A DNA stretch of 64,000 nt from Caballeronia terrestris (GTDB lineage: Bacteria > Pseudomonadota > Gammaproteobacteria > Burkholderiales > Burkholderiaceae): contig NZ_FCOL02000001.1 in assembly GCF_001544515.1 (NCBI RefSeq), forward strand, positions 310,001 through 374,000, in the 5' to 3' direction. The notes beneath the pieces are model-generated. The model was not told where the DNA came from. It made no database searches and was given only the letters and a program-made list of their open reading frames with translations. Shown piece after piece: positions 6,451 to 16,218 of this stretch (positions within the stretch are counted from its first letter, which is position 1; every line of letters begins with the position of its first letter). The translations under genes were made by a program, and so were the position numbers.

Positions 6451-8505
6451 ATGTCGTCGCTCGCTGACATCGATACCCATGTCCGAGAAGTCCTGAAGAT
6501 CGTCAACAACCCGCTCGCGGCGCGCGCCGCGAACGATTCCGTTGCCCAGTCGTGGATTCGCTGCCTGAACGAGTTCAGGCTCGATCCCGCGCGCTTCGTG
6601 ATGCCGCCGGTTCTCACGCAGCAGGAGCTCGCTGATCGCCGCGAGGCCGCGAGTGACCTGATCGCGTGCTCGAAGCTCGAAATGACCACGCTCTACCAGC
6701 AGCTTGCGGACCCGGAACTCGCGGTCGTCCTGGTCGATGCGGACGGCGTGATCGTGCATCAGGTGTCGTCGGTGCCGTTCGGCGAGGCCGTCGCCGCCGA
6801 CGGGCTGCGCGTCGGCGCCCTCTGGAGCGAACGCGAAGCCGGTACCAACGGCATGGGCACGTGCCTCATCGAACGCGACTGCATCGCCGTGTGCCAGCAC
6901 GAGCACTTCTATCCGCGCTACACGTCTCTCACGTGCTCGGCCGCGCCGATCTTCGACGATCGCGGCACGATCGTCGGCGTGCTCGACGTCACTAGCCGCT
7001 CGAAACTCCTGCAGCAGCATTCGCTGGTGCTCGTCGGCATGTCGCGGCAGATGATCGAGAACCGCCTGATCGATGCGCGCTACCGGCACGCGAACATGAT
7101 CCACTTCCACAGCCGGCCGGAGTTCGTCGGCACGCTGCACGCGGGCAAGCTCGCCGTCAGCGACGACGGCGTCGTGCTCGCCGCGAGCCGCAGCGCCCTC
7201 TTCCAGCTCGACTTCCGCTCGCCCGCCGAACTGTGCGGCAAGCGCATCGACGAAGCGTTCAACGCGCAGCTCGAAGACATGATCGCGCGCAGCATCCGCG
7301 GCTCGTTCCATCCGGTGACGGTGTACAGCGCGAAGGCGAACAGCCGCTTCTTCCTGACCGCGCAGACGCCGCGCGAGGCCGGCACTGGCTCGACGCGCAT
7401 CCTGCTCAACGATCCGCTGTCGCCCGCGGCACGCGCGAAGGCACCGCGCAAGGACGCGCCGCGCGAAACGGCCGGCCGCCTCGACAAGCTCTCGCACCTC
7501 GAATTCGGCGATCCGCGCATGGCGTCGCAGATCCAGCTCGCGGCGCGCGTGATCCAGCGCAAGATCCCGATCATCCTGCGGGGCCAGACCGGCACCGGCA
7601 AGGAAGTGTTCGCCAATGCGCTGCACAGCATCAGCCCGAATAGCGGCGGCACGTTCGTCGCGGTGAATTGCGCGTCGCTGCCGGAGAATCTGATCGAAAG
7701 CGAATTGTTCGGCTATCGCGCGGGCGCGTTCACCGGCGCGCAGCGCGAAGGACGGCGCGGCAAGATCGTGCAGTCGAATGGCGGCACGCTGTTTCTAGAC
7801 GAAATCGGCGATATGCCGATGGCCTTGCAAGCGCGCCTCTTGCGCGTGCTGGAGGAGCACGAGGTCACACCGCTCGGCGCGGAGACGACGGTCAAGGTCG
7901 ATTTTCAACTGATCAGCGCGAGCCACCGCAACCTGATCGAACTGGTGCAGACGGGCATCTTCCGCGAGGACCTGTATTACCGGCTGAACGGCATCGAGAT
8001 CAATTTGCCGCCGCTGCGCGAACGCGCCGATGCGCTCGCGCTCATCACGCACATCCTCGAAAGCGAAGCCGACGATCCGCCCACGCTCAGCGCCGAAGCG
8101 CGCCATGCGCTTTTGAGCTACGCGTGGCCGGGCAATATCCGCCAGTTGCGGCACGTGCTGCAAATGGCGATCGCGCTCTGCGACGGTCCCGAGATCCGCT
8201 GCACGCACTTGCCCGCCGAAGTGGTGAACGGCACGAGCACGCAGACGGCCGCGCGCCTCGCGCCGCCGCCGGCCGCACCCGCCGCGCCCGTCGCGCACCT
8301 CACCGACGACGCCGACACTTCCGCCCTCAACGCGATCCAGGTGCGAGAACGCGAGACGGTGCTGTCGCTGCTCGACGAGCATCGCTGGAACGTGAGCAAC
8401 GTCGCGAAGGTGCTCGGCATCAGCCGTAACACCCTGTACCGGAAGATGCACAGACTGCATATCCGTCTGTCGCACGACGGACCCGCCGCCGCATCCGACG
8501 CATGA
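6451..8505 (+). CDS. AcoR-type sigma-54-dependent activator
   Basis: A 684-residue enhancer-binding protein. The N-terminal 300 residues resemble the AcoR/DhaR sensory module: a GAF domain with GTNGMGTCLIERDCIAVCQHEH, then a PAS-like part. The AAA+ domain follows, with Walker A GQTGTGKE near residue 377, the sigma-54 contact loop GAFTGA near residue 425, and LFLDEIGDMP as Walker B. A Fis-type helix-turn-helix ends the protein (VAKVLGISRNTLYRKMHRL). Relatives respond to alcohols, acetoin or glycerol; the effector here is unknown. Its stop overlaps the next start by ATGA, so it is made together with cofactor genes. Two sigma-54 promoters in the window (21427, 40671) are candidate targets. Confidence 0.92.
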   Translation: MSSLADIDTHVREVLKIVNNPLAARAANDSVAQSWIRCLNEFRLDPARFVMPPVLTQQELADRREAASDLIACSKLEMTTLYQQLADPELAVVLVDADGVIVHQVSSVPFGEAVAADGLRVGALWSEREAGTNGMGTCLIERDCIAVCQHEHFYPRYTSLTCSAAPIFDDRGTIVGVLDVTSRSKLLQQHSLVLVGMSRQMIENRLIDARYRHANMIHFHSRPEFVGTLHAGKLAVSDDGVVLAASRSALFQLDFRSPAELCGKRIDEAFNAQLEDMIARSIRGSFHPVTVYSAKANSRFFLTAQTPREAGTGSTRILLNDPLSPAARAKAPRKDAPRETAGRLDKLSHLEFGDPRMASQIQLAARVIQRKIPIILRGQTGTGKEVFANALHSISPNSGGTFVAVNCASLPENLIESELFGYRAGAFTGAQREGRRGKIVQSNGGTLFLDEIGDMPMALQARLLRVLEEHEVTPLGAETTVKVDFQLISASHRNLIELVQTGIFREDLYYRLNGIEINLPPLRERADALALITHILESEADDPPTLSAEARHALLSYAWPGNIRQLRHVLQMAIALCDGPEIRCTHLPAEVVNGTSTQTAARLAPPPAAPAAPVAHLTDDADTSALNAIQVRERETVLSLLDEHRWNVSNVAKVLGISRNTLYRKMHRLHIRLSHDGPAAASDA

Positions 8506-9101
8506 CGGAACACACGCCCGCCCGCCGGCTCGACGAGTTCAAGCCCGACGCGCGTTTCGCGTGGTGTGTGACCGGCTCCGGTCACATGATCGAGGAATCC
8601 ATCGATCTCGCATTGCGGCTGCCGGGCGTCGACTTGTTCCTGTCGTCGGCGGGGGAGGAAGTGCTGCCGCTCTACGGCTGGCCCGTGCCGAAGCTGCGCG
8701 AGCACTTTCGCGTGTTCCGCGACAACAGCGCGAGCAGCGTACCCGTCGGCATGCTGTATCAGGGCGACTATCACACGGTCGTGATCGCGCCCGCGACGAG
8801 CAACACCGTCGCGAAGTGCGCGCTCGGCATCTCCGATACCCTGCCGACCAATCTCTACGCGCAAGCTGGCAAGCAGTGCGTGCCGGGCATCGTTTTCGCA
8901 TGCGATACGGCACCGAGCGTCATCACGCAGAGTCCGCACGAGTGGGTCGAAGTGAGGCCGCGCGCGATCGAATTCGAGAACGTCGAGCGGCTCGCGCGCA
9001 TCGAAAACACGACGGTCGCGCGTTCGCTCGACGATCTGAAGGCCGCGCTCGATCAACGGCTGTCGAACCTCGGGCTCGCATGGAACACATCGTCTTCCTG
9101 A
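8502..9101 (+). CDS. dmrB: Flavoprotein, archaeal-type dihydromethanopterin reductase
   Basis: A 199-residue flavoprotein of the HFCD (flavin decarboxylase-like) fold. Seen: FAWCVTGSGHMIEESIDLAL near residue 20, the FMN-contact segment VVIAPATSNTVAKCALGISD, and VPGIVFACD. Proteins like this are annotated as DmrB, the acceptor-type dihydromethanopterin reductase known from methanogens and from Burkholderia, which reduces H2MPT to active H4MPT in the last biosynthetic step. Coupling to the activator (ATGA) and to a pteroate-synthase-like gene supports this. Methylobacterium uses an unrelated DmrA for the same step, so this is the archaeal-like alternative. Confidence 0.8.
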   Translation: MTEHTPARRLDEFKPDARFAWCVTGSGHMIEESIDLALRLPGVDLFLSSAGEEVLPLYGWPVPKLREHFRVFRDNSASSVPVGMLYQGDYHTVVIAPATSNTVAKCALGISDTLPTNLYAQAGKQCVPGIVFACDTAPSVITQSPHEWVEVRPRAIEFENVERLARIENTTVARSLDDLKAALDQRLSNLGLAWNTSSS

Positions 9102-10468
9102 CTGGCAGGCTCGCTGAGAAGAGCCTGCATCAGGTGCTCGAAGGCATGGCGCCGACGCCCTTTACTTGGGAAGTGCGCGAAATAGGATTGCAGGTCGCGG
9201 GCTTGATGACGGCCGACATGATTCGACGCCGCGTCGCGTTGCCGCTACCGCCTGAAACGAGCCGCGTGATCGTGCCCGGCCGATGCCGCGGCGATCTCGA
9301 TGCGCTCTGCGAGCACTACGGCGTGCGTGTCGAGCGCGGGCCCGAGGAGGTGAAGGACCTGCCGCAGTTCTTCGGACGCGAGGCGCGGCATTTCGACTTA
9401 TCGCGCTACGAGACCGCGATCTTCGCGGAGATCGTCGATGCGCCGCGGCTCGATCTCGATGGCATCGTGGCGCGCGCTCGCGAGTATGCGCGGCAAGGCG
9501 CGGACGTGATCGATATCGGCTGCCTGCCGGAGACACCGTTTCCGCATCTCGAAGACGCGGTGCGGCGATTGAAGCGCGAAGGCTATCGCGTGAGCGTCGA
9601 TTCGATGCTCACCGACGAACTCGTGCGCGGCGGCCACGCGGGCGCGGATTACCTGATGAGCCTGAACGTCGATACGTTGTGGGTCGCAGACGTTGTGGCG
9701 TCGACGCCGGTTCTCGTCGCGCGCGAACCCGGCGATCACGCGTCGCTCGACGCCGCCATCGACGCGATGACTGCGCGCGGCCGTCCCTTCCTCGCCGATC
9801 CGATCCTCGACCCGATTCCGTTCGGGCTCGCGGCATCGATAGCGCGCTACGTGTCGCTGCGCGAGCGTTATCCCGATGCTGCGATCATGATGGGCATCGG
9901 CAACGTGACCGAACTGACCGAAGCAGACACGAGCGGCATCAACGCGGTGCTGCTCGGCATGGCGGCGGAATTGCGCGTCGCGGCCGTGCTGACGACATCG
10001 GTGAGCCTGCACGCGCGGCGCGCTGTGCGCGAGGCGGACGTCGCGCGTCGCGTGATGCATGCGGCGCGCGAGGCGCAGGTGCTGCCGAAGGGCATCTCGG
10101 GCGAACTGTCGGCGCTGCATGCGAAGCGGCCGTTTCCTTATAGCGCGGCGGAAATCGACGAATTCGCACAAGCCGTGCGCGATCCGAACTTTCGCGTGCA
10201 GGTCGCAGCTGATGGCATCCATGTGTATAACCGCGACGGTCATCAGACCGCCGGCGATCCGTTTGCGTTATATCCGGCGCTGAAGCTGGAGAGCGACGGC
10301 GGGCATGCGTTTTATATGGGTGTGCAGCTCGCGCGCGCGGAAATCGCGTGGCAGTTGGGCAAGCGCTTCAATCAGGATCAGCCGCTCGGCTGGGGCTGCG
10401 AAGTGGATCGCGTGGAAGAGGACTTGATGGCGTGGCACGCGCCGGGGGCGACTAAGAAGAAGGGGTGA
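9080..10468 (+). CDS. Dihydropteroate-synthase-like protein of H4MPT biosynthesis
   Basis: A 462-residue protein with an N-terminal domain of about 130 residues (DUF6513 type, starting MEHIVFLTGRLAEKSLHQVL) and a pteroate-synthase TIM barrel: GADVIDIGCLPETPF near residue 150, VSVDSMLTDE, and GINAVLLGMAAELRVAAVLTT. It is thought to replace FolP in methanopterin assembly, joining the pterin to the RFA-phosphate moiety; this is family and context inference. The start overlaps the previous gene by 22 bases. It ends the activator operon, followed by a strong bidirectional terminator. Confidence 0.83.
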   Translation: MEHIVFLTGRLAEKSLHQVLEGMAPTPFTWEVREIGLQVAGLMTADMIRRRVALPLPPETSRVIVPGRCRGDLDALCEHYGVRVERGPEEVKDLPQFFGREARHFDLSRYETAIFAEIVDAPRLDLDGIVARAREYARQGADVIDIGCLPETPFPHLEDAVRRLKREGYRVSVDSMLTDELVRGGHAGADYLMSLNVDTLWVADVVASTPVLVAREPGDHASLDAAIDAMTARGRPFLADPILDPIPFGLAASIARYVSLRERYPDAAIMMGIGNVTELTEADTSGINAVLLGMAAELRVAAVLTTSVSLHARRAVREADVARRVMHAAREAQVLPKGISGELSALHAKRPFPYSAAEIDEFAQAVRDPNFRVQVAADGIHVYNRDGHQTAGDPFALYPALKLESDGGHAFYMGVQLARAEIAWQLGKRFNQDQPLGWGCEVDRVEEDLMAWHAPGATKKKG

Positions 10469-10494
10469 ACGTCCTCACGCCCGATAAGAAAAAA

Positions 10495-10522
10495 CCCCTT
10501 GCGGACTCTCGTCTGCAAGGGG
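10495..10522. terminator. Bidirectional terminator between H4MPT operon and adhesin
   Basis: A perfect 8-bp stem (CCCCTTGC at 10495-10502 with GCAAGGGG at 10515-10522) has an A-rich left flank (AAGAAAAAA) and a T-rich right flank (GATTTTATT). It therefore serves both converging transcripts, the rightward operon ending at 10468 and the leftward adhesin ending at 10557. Confidence 0.88.
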
Positions 10523-10556
10523 CTGCGATTTTATTGCACGCGCATCGTCGGGATGC

Positions 10557-12674
10557 TTACCAATGCACGCCTGCACCAGCCGTCACGCCGTATTCCCCGT
10601 GGCCGTCGGTCGTGCCGGTGATCTTGACCGCGATCTTGCCGCTCTCCGACAACGCCGAAACGCCCATCGCCACCGCGCTCTCTCCGCGATAGTTGCTGCC
10701 CGCGACCGCCACCATCCCGCGGCCCGGAAGCGAAGACGCCGGCAAGCCCGCGATGGCCATCGCCGCCGCTACGCCCGCGAAGCTGTCGCGACGCACCTGG
10801 TTGACGCGCGAATCCGTGTAGGCGTTCGCATTGGCGACACCGCTCGCGACATTGCCCTGCAATTGCGAGAAGTTGACCGCATCGTTGGGCTGCGTGCCGG
10901 CGGCGACGTTCGTGATCTGCCGCTCGTTGCCTTCCGAACCCACCGATACCGAGTTCGCGCGATCGGTCGTCGAGTTCGCACCGAGCGCCACAGCGTTGTC
11001 GTTCGACGCCTTCGCGCCCGCGCCGAGCGCGGTGCCGTTGGCGGCGTCGGCCACCGAGTTCGCGCCGAGTGCCGTGCCGTTGTTGCCGGCGGCGGACGCA
11101 TTCGCGCCCAACGCCGTCGCATGCGTGCCCGATGCCTTGGCGGCTTCGGTCTCGCTATTGCCGTCGGCCGCGACAAACGGAGAATGCGCGGCGCTCGCGA
11201 TGGTATTCGTCACCGAGTTTTGAAGCTCGAACAATTGCGAACCGTTGATCGCTTCCTTGCTGTCCGCAGAGACCGTGCCGCTCGCGACGTTGGCAATCGT
11301 CACCGGTCCATGGGAGCCGTCCGCGCCGCCGAGCGTGACCTTGCTCTGCGATGCGTCGTCGTACTTGACCGCGCTATTGGCGACCGATGCAACGACTGCG
11401 CTGACGTCGTCGATCTTCGCGTCCACGCCTTTCAACTGCGCGACGTTGACGGCGTCGGTATCGGCGGAACCTGCGGCCACGCCCGTGATCTGTCGATTGC
11501 CGACGTTCACCTCACCCGCCGACGATTGTGTTGCTGCAAGTCCATATGCAGCATAGTTGGCCTGGGCTCCAACAGTGGTCCGGGAACCCGCCCCCAGCGC
11601 CACACTGTCTGCAAAGCTGGCTTGCGCACCCCGGCCCAACGCGAGCGCATCGGAAGCCGACGCGATTGCGTTATAGCCGACTGCCGTGGAACCCACTCCC
11701 TGAGCATGTGCGTCTTCCGGCGCAAGGTTATTGTCGTTGGTACGCGCGTATTTCACGCCGCTGCCATTGCTCTCGATGTAGACGTTGCTTGTGTCTCCCG
11801 CCAGCGCGAACAACTGCGCACCGTTGACGGCGTCGGTGCTATCGGCCGACAACTCGCCAGCCTTGACATTCGTGATGAGCGTGCCGCCGATGCCCGCAAG
11901 CGTAACCGAGGCCCTGCTCGAACCCGCGTCATAAGTCAGTGCATCGAGCGCTTCGCCGCTTGCGTCAACAAGACCCGACGCCCGCAACTGACCAACAGTG
12001 GCAGCATCCGTATCCATCACACCTGCCTTCACATTCGTGATGGTCCGCTGTAAGGATGCGCTGCCGACCGACACCGAGTTCGTTGTATCTGCGACCGACC
12101 CCGCGCCCAGTGCGACGGCGTTCGCTGCACTCACGGTCGCCTTCGATCCGAGCGCGACACCGCCCGAAGCGTTGGTTGCGGTCCCGCCAAGGTTGATCGA
12201 GTCGTTCGAGTTCGACGTGCTGGTGCCACCGTTCGGACTGAACGTAAATGAGTTTGCCGAGTTCGTAACTGTCCCCCCGTTCGGCGCAAGCAACACGCTT
12301 TGCGTCGAGTTGGAGTCGAGGACCACAAAATTGCTTCCGATCACAACGGAACTCGCCGCATCGTTGGTGATCTGGGAACCGATGGAGATGGCGTCTGCGT
12401 TGTTGCTCACAACCGAGGATCCGATTGCGACAGAATCATTCACACTGCCCGCACTCGAACCTGATCCAATTGCGATCGCCGTTCCGCCAGAAGCGTTACC
12501 CCCGTCCAGACTGACTGCCGCCGATGCGCTCGTCGCAGCACCAGCGAGCGTCGCTGCAGTCAGCACTACCCTCGCGACTCGGCCGCTGCGCTTACCGCGC
12601 GTCGCCGCGTGTTCCGACACCGCCACATATGCGCCCAAAGCGCCATTCCTCAACGACTTGTACATCTTGTTCAT
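10557..12674 (-). CDS. Trimeric autotransporter adhesin (YadA/Hia type)
   Basis: A 705-residue surface adhesin. It begins with an ESPR-type extended signal peptide (MNKMYKSLRNGALGAYVAVSE) and a Sec core ending near TSASA. The passenger is built of repeated head units of the A-x-A-I/L-G type (AIAIGSGSSAG, VALGAGSRTT, ATALGANASAAG) and stalk neck units such as TDAATVGQLRASG. The last 75 or so residues are the YadA beta-barrel anchor, with RRDSFAGVAAAMAIAGLP and a terminal Trp. ATG 12674 is chosen over GTG 12677 because ESPRs begin MNK. It has no functional link to the C1 genes on both sides and looks like a later arrival at an operon boundary. Confidence 0.93.
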   Translation of the reverse strand: MNKMYKSLRNGALGAYVAVSEHAATRGKRSGRVARVVLTAATLAGAATSASAAVSLDGGNASGGTAIAIGSGSSAGSVNDSVAIGSSVVSNNADAISIGSQITNDAASSVVIGSNFVVLDSNSTQSVLLAPNGGTVTNSANSFTFSPNGGTSTSNSNDSINLGGTATNASGGVALGSKATVSAANAVALGAGSVADTTNSVSVGSASLQRTITNVKAGVMDTDAATVGQLRASGLVDASGEALDALTYDAGSSRASVTLAGIGGTLITNVKAGELSADSTDAVNGAQLFALAGDTSNVYIESNGSGVKYARTNDNNLAPEDAHAQGVGSTAVGYNAIASASDALALGRGAQASFADSVALGAGSRTTVGAQANYAAYGLAATQSSAGEVNVGNRQITGVAAGSADTDAVNVAQLKGVDAKIDDVSAVVASVANSAVKYDDASQSKVTLGGADGSHGPVTIANVASGTVSADSKEAINGSQLFELQNSVTNTIASAAHSPFVAADGNSETEAAKASGTHATALGANASAAGNNGTALGANSVADAANGTALGAGAKASNDNAVALGANSTTDRANSVSVGSEGNERQITNVAAGTQPNDAVNFSQLQGNVASGVANANAYTDSRVNQVRRDSFAGVAAAMAIAGLPASSLPGRGMVAVAGSNYRGESAVAMGVSALSESGKIAVKITGTTDGHGEYGVTAGAGVHW

Positions 12675-13084
12675 CACCGCTACCTGCTCTGAGTTTGCAA
12701 TCGACCTCTGGTGAAATGGCAGCGCAGCGGGTAAGTGACACCGCCGATGAACTGCATTCAGCCAAAACCAGCGCGCACTTTACTCAGATACAACCAAGAC
12801 TCTAATAGGACGAATCTCAGTCAAATCGGTGAAACAACACACGAATCGACAAGGGGATACAGGTCCTCGTGAAGAGAATGGAGCACACCAGTGAGAGGAG
12901 AATCAATCCCGGCCTCGCCTGCCAGCGCTCATAGGAGATGCATGCGTCGAACCAATAAGCCCCCGACTCCGCGCCAAGAATACGTTTCGATCGTCGCTTC
13001 GGGCCAGGCCACGCTTTTTACCCGCGCGTCCGCCGAATGTCCGCGGATTTCATCCGCGGGCTTCACAATAGAACGGTTGATGGA
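12675..13084. other. 410-base intergenic region
   Basis: The space between fba and the adhesin start holds no credible gene. One perfect 8-bp hairpin lies at 13041-13059, 26 bases past the fba stop; it has no T-run, so it is at best a weak end of the cbb transcript. The promoter of the adhesin must lie here but no clear -35/-10 pair was found. Confidence 0.5.
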
Positions 13085-14125
13085 TCAGTGATACTTCCGA
13101 GCCATTGCATCGAGTGGCATCGGCTTGATGCGCTCGGCCTGTCCCGCGCAGCCGAACGCCTCGAAGCGCGCCACGCACAGCTCGCGCGCCGCCGACGTCG
13201 CCGCCTTCAGCGCGTGACGCGGATCGAACTCCGAGCGCGCCGACGCCAGCGCGCGCCGAATCGCGCCCGTCATCGCGAGGCGGATGTCGGTGTCGATGTT
13301 CACTTTGCGCACGCCGTTCGCGATGCCGCGCCGAATCTCTTCGACCGGCACGCCGTACGTCTCCGACAACTCGCCGCCATACTCGCGGATCATCGCGAGC
13401 CACTCCTGCGGCACCGAAGACGACCCATGCATCACGAGATGCGTATTCGGAATGCGCTCGTGAATCGCGACGATGCGGTCGATCGCGAGAATGTCGCCGG
13501 TCGGCTGGCGGCTGAACTTGTACGCGCCGTGCGACGTGCCGATCGCGATCGCAAGGGCATCGACGCCCGTCGCTTCGACGAACGCGTGCGCTTGCTCCGG
13601 GTCGGTCAGCAACTCTTCGCGCGTGAGCTTGCCCTCGGCGCCGACGCCGTCCTCGTCGCCCGCCGTGCCAGTTTCGAGCGAGCCGAGACAGCCGAGTTCT
13701 CCCTCCACCGACACCCCGACCGCATGCGCCGCCTCCACCACGCGCCGGCTCACCTCGACGTTGTAGTCGTAGGCGGCTGGCGTCTTCTGGTCGGGCATGA
13801 GCGAGCCGTCCATCATCACCGACGTGAAGCCCGAACGGATCGCCTGCTGGCACACCGACGGGCTCGCGCCGTGATCCTGATGCAGCACGACCGGCAAGTC
13901 GGGATGCGCCTCCAGCGCGGCAAGCACGAGATGCCGCAGGTACGGCTCGCCCGCGTACTTGCGCGCGCCCGCGGACGCCTGCAGGATCACCGGGCTTTTC
14001 GTGGCCTCGGCCGCCTGCATGATCGCCTGGATCTGCTCCATGTTGTTGACGTTGAACGCGGGCACGCCGTAACTGTGCTCGGCCGCGTGGTCCAGCAATT
14101 GACGCAAGGCGATGAAGGCCATCAC
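13085..14125 (-). CDS. cbbA: Fructose-bisphosphate aldolase, class II, Calvin type
   Basis: A 346-residue zinc-dependent aldolase that joins dihydroxyacetone phosphate with glyceraldehyde-3-phosphate or erythrose-4-phosphate. The family blocks are [20 protein letters not shown], the catalytic and metal-binding region [20 protein letters not shown] (about residues 75-95), [15 protein letters not shown], and [19 protein letters not shown]. The length and ending match the Calvin-cycle subtype. It is the last gene of the leftward cbb operon; its start overlaps the transketolase stop by 4 bases. Confidence 0.95.
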   Translation of the reverse strand: MMAFIALRQLLDHAAEHSYGVPAFNVNNMEQIQAIMQAAEATKSPVILQASAGARKYAGEPYLRHLVLAALEAHPDLPVVLHQDHGASPSVCQQAIRSGFTSVMMDGSLMPDQKTPAAYDYNVEVSRRVVEAAHAVGVSVEGELGCLGSLETGTAGDEDGVGAEGKLTREELLTDPEQAHAFVEATGVDALAIAIGTSHGAYKFSRQPTGDILAIDRIVAIHERIPNTHLVMHGSSSVPQEWLAMIREYGGELSETYGVPVEEIRRGIANGVRKVNIDTDIRLAMTGAIRRALASARSEFDPRHALKAATSAARELCVARFEAFGCAGQAERIKPMPLDAMARKYH

Positions 14126-16185
14126 ACGCTCCCTGAAGTTGAAACGACGCGGCGGGCTTCATCGACGACCGCGCCGACGGTCACCCCGAAATGCTCGAAC
14201 AGCGCGCCAGCGGGCGCCGATTCGCCGAACGTATCGATACCGACCACGCCGCCTTCGAGGCCGACGTACTGCCGCCAGAATCCGGTCACGCCCGCCTCCA
14301 CCGCGACGCGCGGCACGCCCGGCGGCAGTACCCTTTCACGCCACGCATGTGACTGGCGATCGAATACGGTGGTCGATGGCATCGAGACGACGCGCGCCAG
14401 GATGCCTTCTTCCCGCAGCGCGTCGATAGCACCCAGCGCGAGCGCGACTTCCGATCCCGTCGCGATCAGCACGACGCATTTGTCGTTCGGACCCGACGCA
14501 TCCGGCCAGTCGCGCAGCACGTAGCCTCCGCGTTCGATCGCATCGATCTGTTGTTCGCTGCGCGCGATGAACGGCAGGTTCTGGCGGCTCAGCAACAGAC
14601 ACGAAGGACGATCGCGATCGATAGCGCTCACCCAAGCCTGCGCCGTCTCGACCGTATCGCACGGACGCCATACGTCGAGGCCCGGAATCAGCCGCAATGA
14701 CGCCGCATGTTCGACCGATTGATGCGTCGGACCGTCTTCGCCGAGGCCGATCGAATCGTGTGTGAAAACGAACACCGTGCGCGTTTTCATCAGCGCGGCC
14801 ATGCGCAGCGCGTTGCGCGAATAGTCGGAGAACGTGAGGAACGTGCCTCCGAACGGCAGATAGCCACGATGCAGCGCGATGCCGTTCAACACCGCGCTCA
14901 TCCCGAACTCGCGCACGCCGAAGTGAATATAGTTGCCTTGCAAACTACTTTCGCCTGGCGAGACGGTGATTGCATCCTTCCAGCGCGTGAGGTTCGATCC
15001 CGTCAAATCCGCTGATCCGCCGAGCAATTCGGGCAGCGCGCGTGCAAGCCCTTCGATCGCGATCTGCGATGCCCTGCGCGTGGCGATCGATTGCGCGTCG
15101 CCGTTGGCATCGCGCACCAATGCGAGCGCGGCTTCGCGCCAGCTAGCGGGCAATGCGCCGCGCGCGCGGCGTTCGAACTCGGCGGCTTGCGCTGGATACT
15201 CTTCGCGATAGGCCGCAAACCGCTGCGTCCAGTCGGCTTCAGCGGATGCGCCTTCATCGCGTGCGTCCCAAAGCTGTCTTATTGACGCAGGGATCTCGAA
15301 CGGCGCGTGCGGCCAGTCCAGCGCCTCGCGCGTCGCTTGCGCCTCCTTGCCGCCGAGCGGCGCGCCGTGCACGTCGTGCGTGCCCGCCATCGAGGGCGCG
15401 CCCTTGCCGATCACCGTCTTGCAACAGATGAGCGTCGGACGTTGCGAATCGCGTGCGTTCTGCAACGCGCGATCGACGGCATCGACATCGTGGCCGTCCA
15501 CGTCGCGCAGCACATTCCAGCCGTACGCGGCGAAGCGCGCGGGCGTATCGTCGGCGAACCACTTCGCGACGTGGCCGTCGATCGAAATGCCATTGTCGTC
15601 GTAGAGCACGGTCAGTTTGTTCAGGCGCAGCGTGCCCGCGAGCGATGCCGCCTCGTGCGAGATGCCCTCCATCAAACATCCGTCGCCGACGAACACATAC
15701 GTCCGATGATCGACCACATCGTGCCCCGGCCGATTGAACTCGCTCGCGAAGAGCGCTTCCGCAAGCGCCATCCCGACCGCGTTCGCGAAGCCTTGCCCGA
15801 GCGGCCCGGTCGTCGTTTCGACGCCAGGCGTCACGCCCACTTCGGGATGTCCCGGCGTTTTGCTATGCAACTGCCGGAAGCGCTCCAGTTCATCGACTGG
15901 CAAGTCATAGCCGGTCAAGTGCAGCAGGCCATACAGCAGCATCGATCCATGTCCGTTCGACAACACGAAGCGGTCGCGGTCAGCCCAATCAGGATTGCAC
16001 GGGTTGTGCTTCAGATGCCGGCGCCACAGCGCGACGGCGATCTCGGCCATGCCCATCGGCATGCCGGGATGGCCGGAGTTCGCCTGCTGTACCGCATCGA
16101 CGGCGAGCATGCGCAGCGCGTTCGCCATCGAGCGCGTGTCAGCGCGCGTCTCCGGCCTCTCCAGAGTTTCAGCAACGGCATTCAT
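14122..16185 (-). CDS. cbbT: Transketolase
   Basis: A 687-residue thiamine-diphosphate enzyme that moves two-carbon units between sugar phosphates, used here to regenerate ribulose-5-phosphate. Seen: [19 protein letters not shown] at the N-terminus, the ThDP motif start [18 protein letters not shown] near residue 160, and the pyrimidine domain with [18 protein letters not shown]. It is 33 bases downstream of cbbP and overlaps cbbA, so it is part of the Calvin operon rather than the housekeeping copy. Full length, with no missing blocks noted. Confidence 0.96.
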   Translation of the reverse strand: MNAVAETLERPETRADTRSMANALRMLAVDAVQQANSGHPGMPMGMAEIAVALWRRHLKHNPCNPDWADRDRFVLSNGHGSMLLYGLLHLTGYDLPVDELERFRQLHSKTPGHPEVGVTPGVETTTGPLGQGFANAVGMALAEALFASEFNRPGHDVVDHRTYVFVGDGCLMEGISHEAASLAGTLRLNKLTVLYDDNGISIDGHVAKWFADDTPARFAAYGWNVLRDVDGHDVDAVDRALQNARDSQRPTLICCKTVIGKGAPSMAGTHDVHGAPLGGKEAQATREALDWPHAPFEIPASIRQLWDARDEGASAEADWTQRFAAYREEYPAQAAEFERRARGALPASWREAALALVRDANGDAQSIATRRASQIAIEGLARALPELLGGSADLTGSNLTRWKDAITVSPGESSLQGNYIHFGVREFGMSAVLNGIALHRGYLPFGGTFLTFSDYSRNALRMAALMKTRTVFVFTHDSIGLGEDGPTHQSVEHAASLRLIPGLDVWRPCDTVETAQAWVSAIDRDRPSCLLLSRQNLPFIARSEQQIDAIERGGYVLRDWPDASGPNDKCVVLIATGSEVALALGAIDALREEGILARVVSMPSTTVFDRQSHAWRERVLPPGVPRVAVEAGVTGFWRQYVGLEGGVVGIDTFGESAPAGALFEHFGVTVGAVVDEARRVVSTSGSV

Positions 16186-16218
16186 CGGATGCCTCCTTTC
16201 TACGATTGAGAAATTGGT

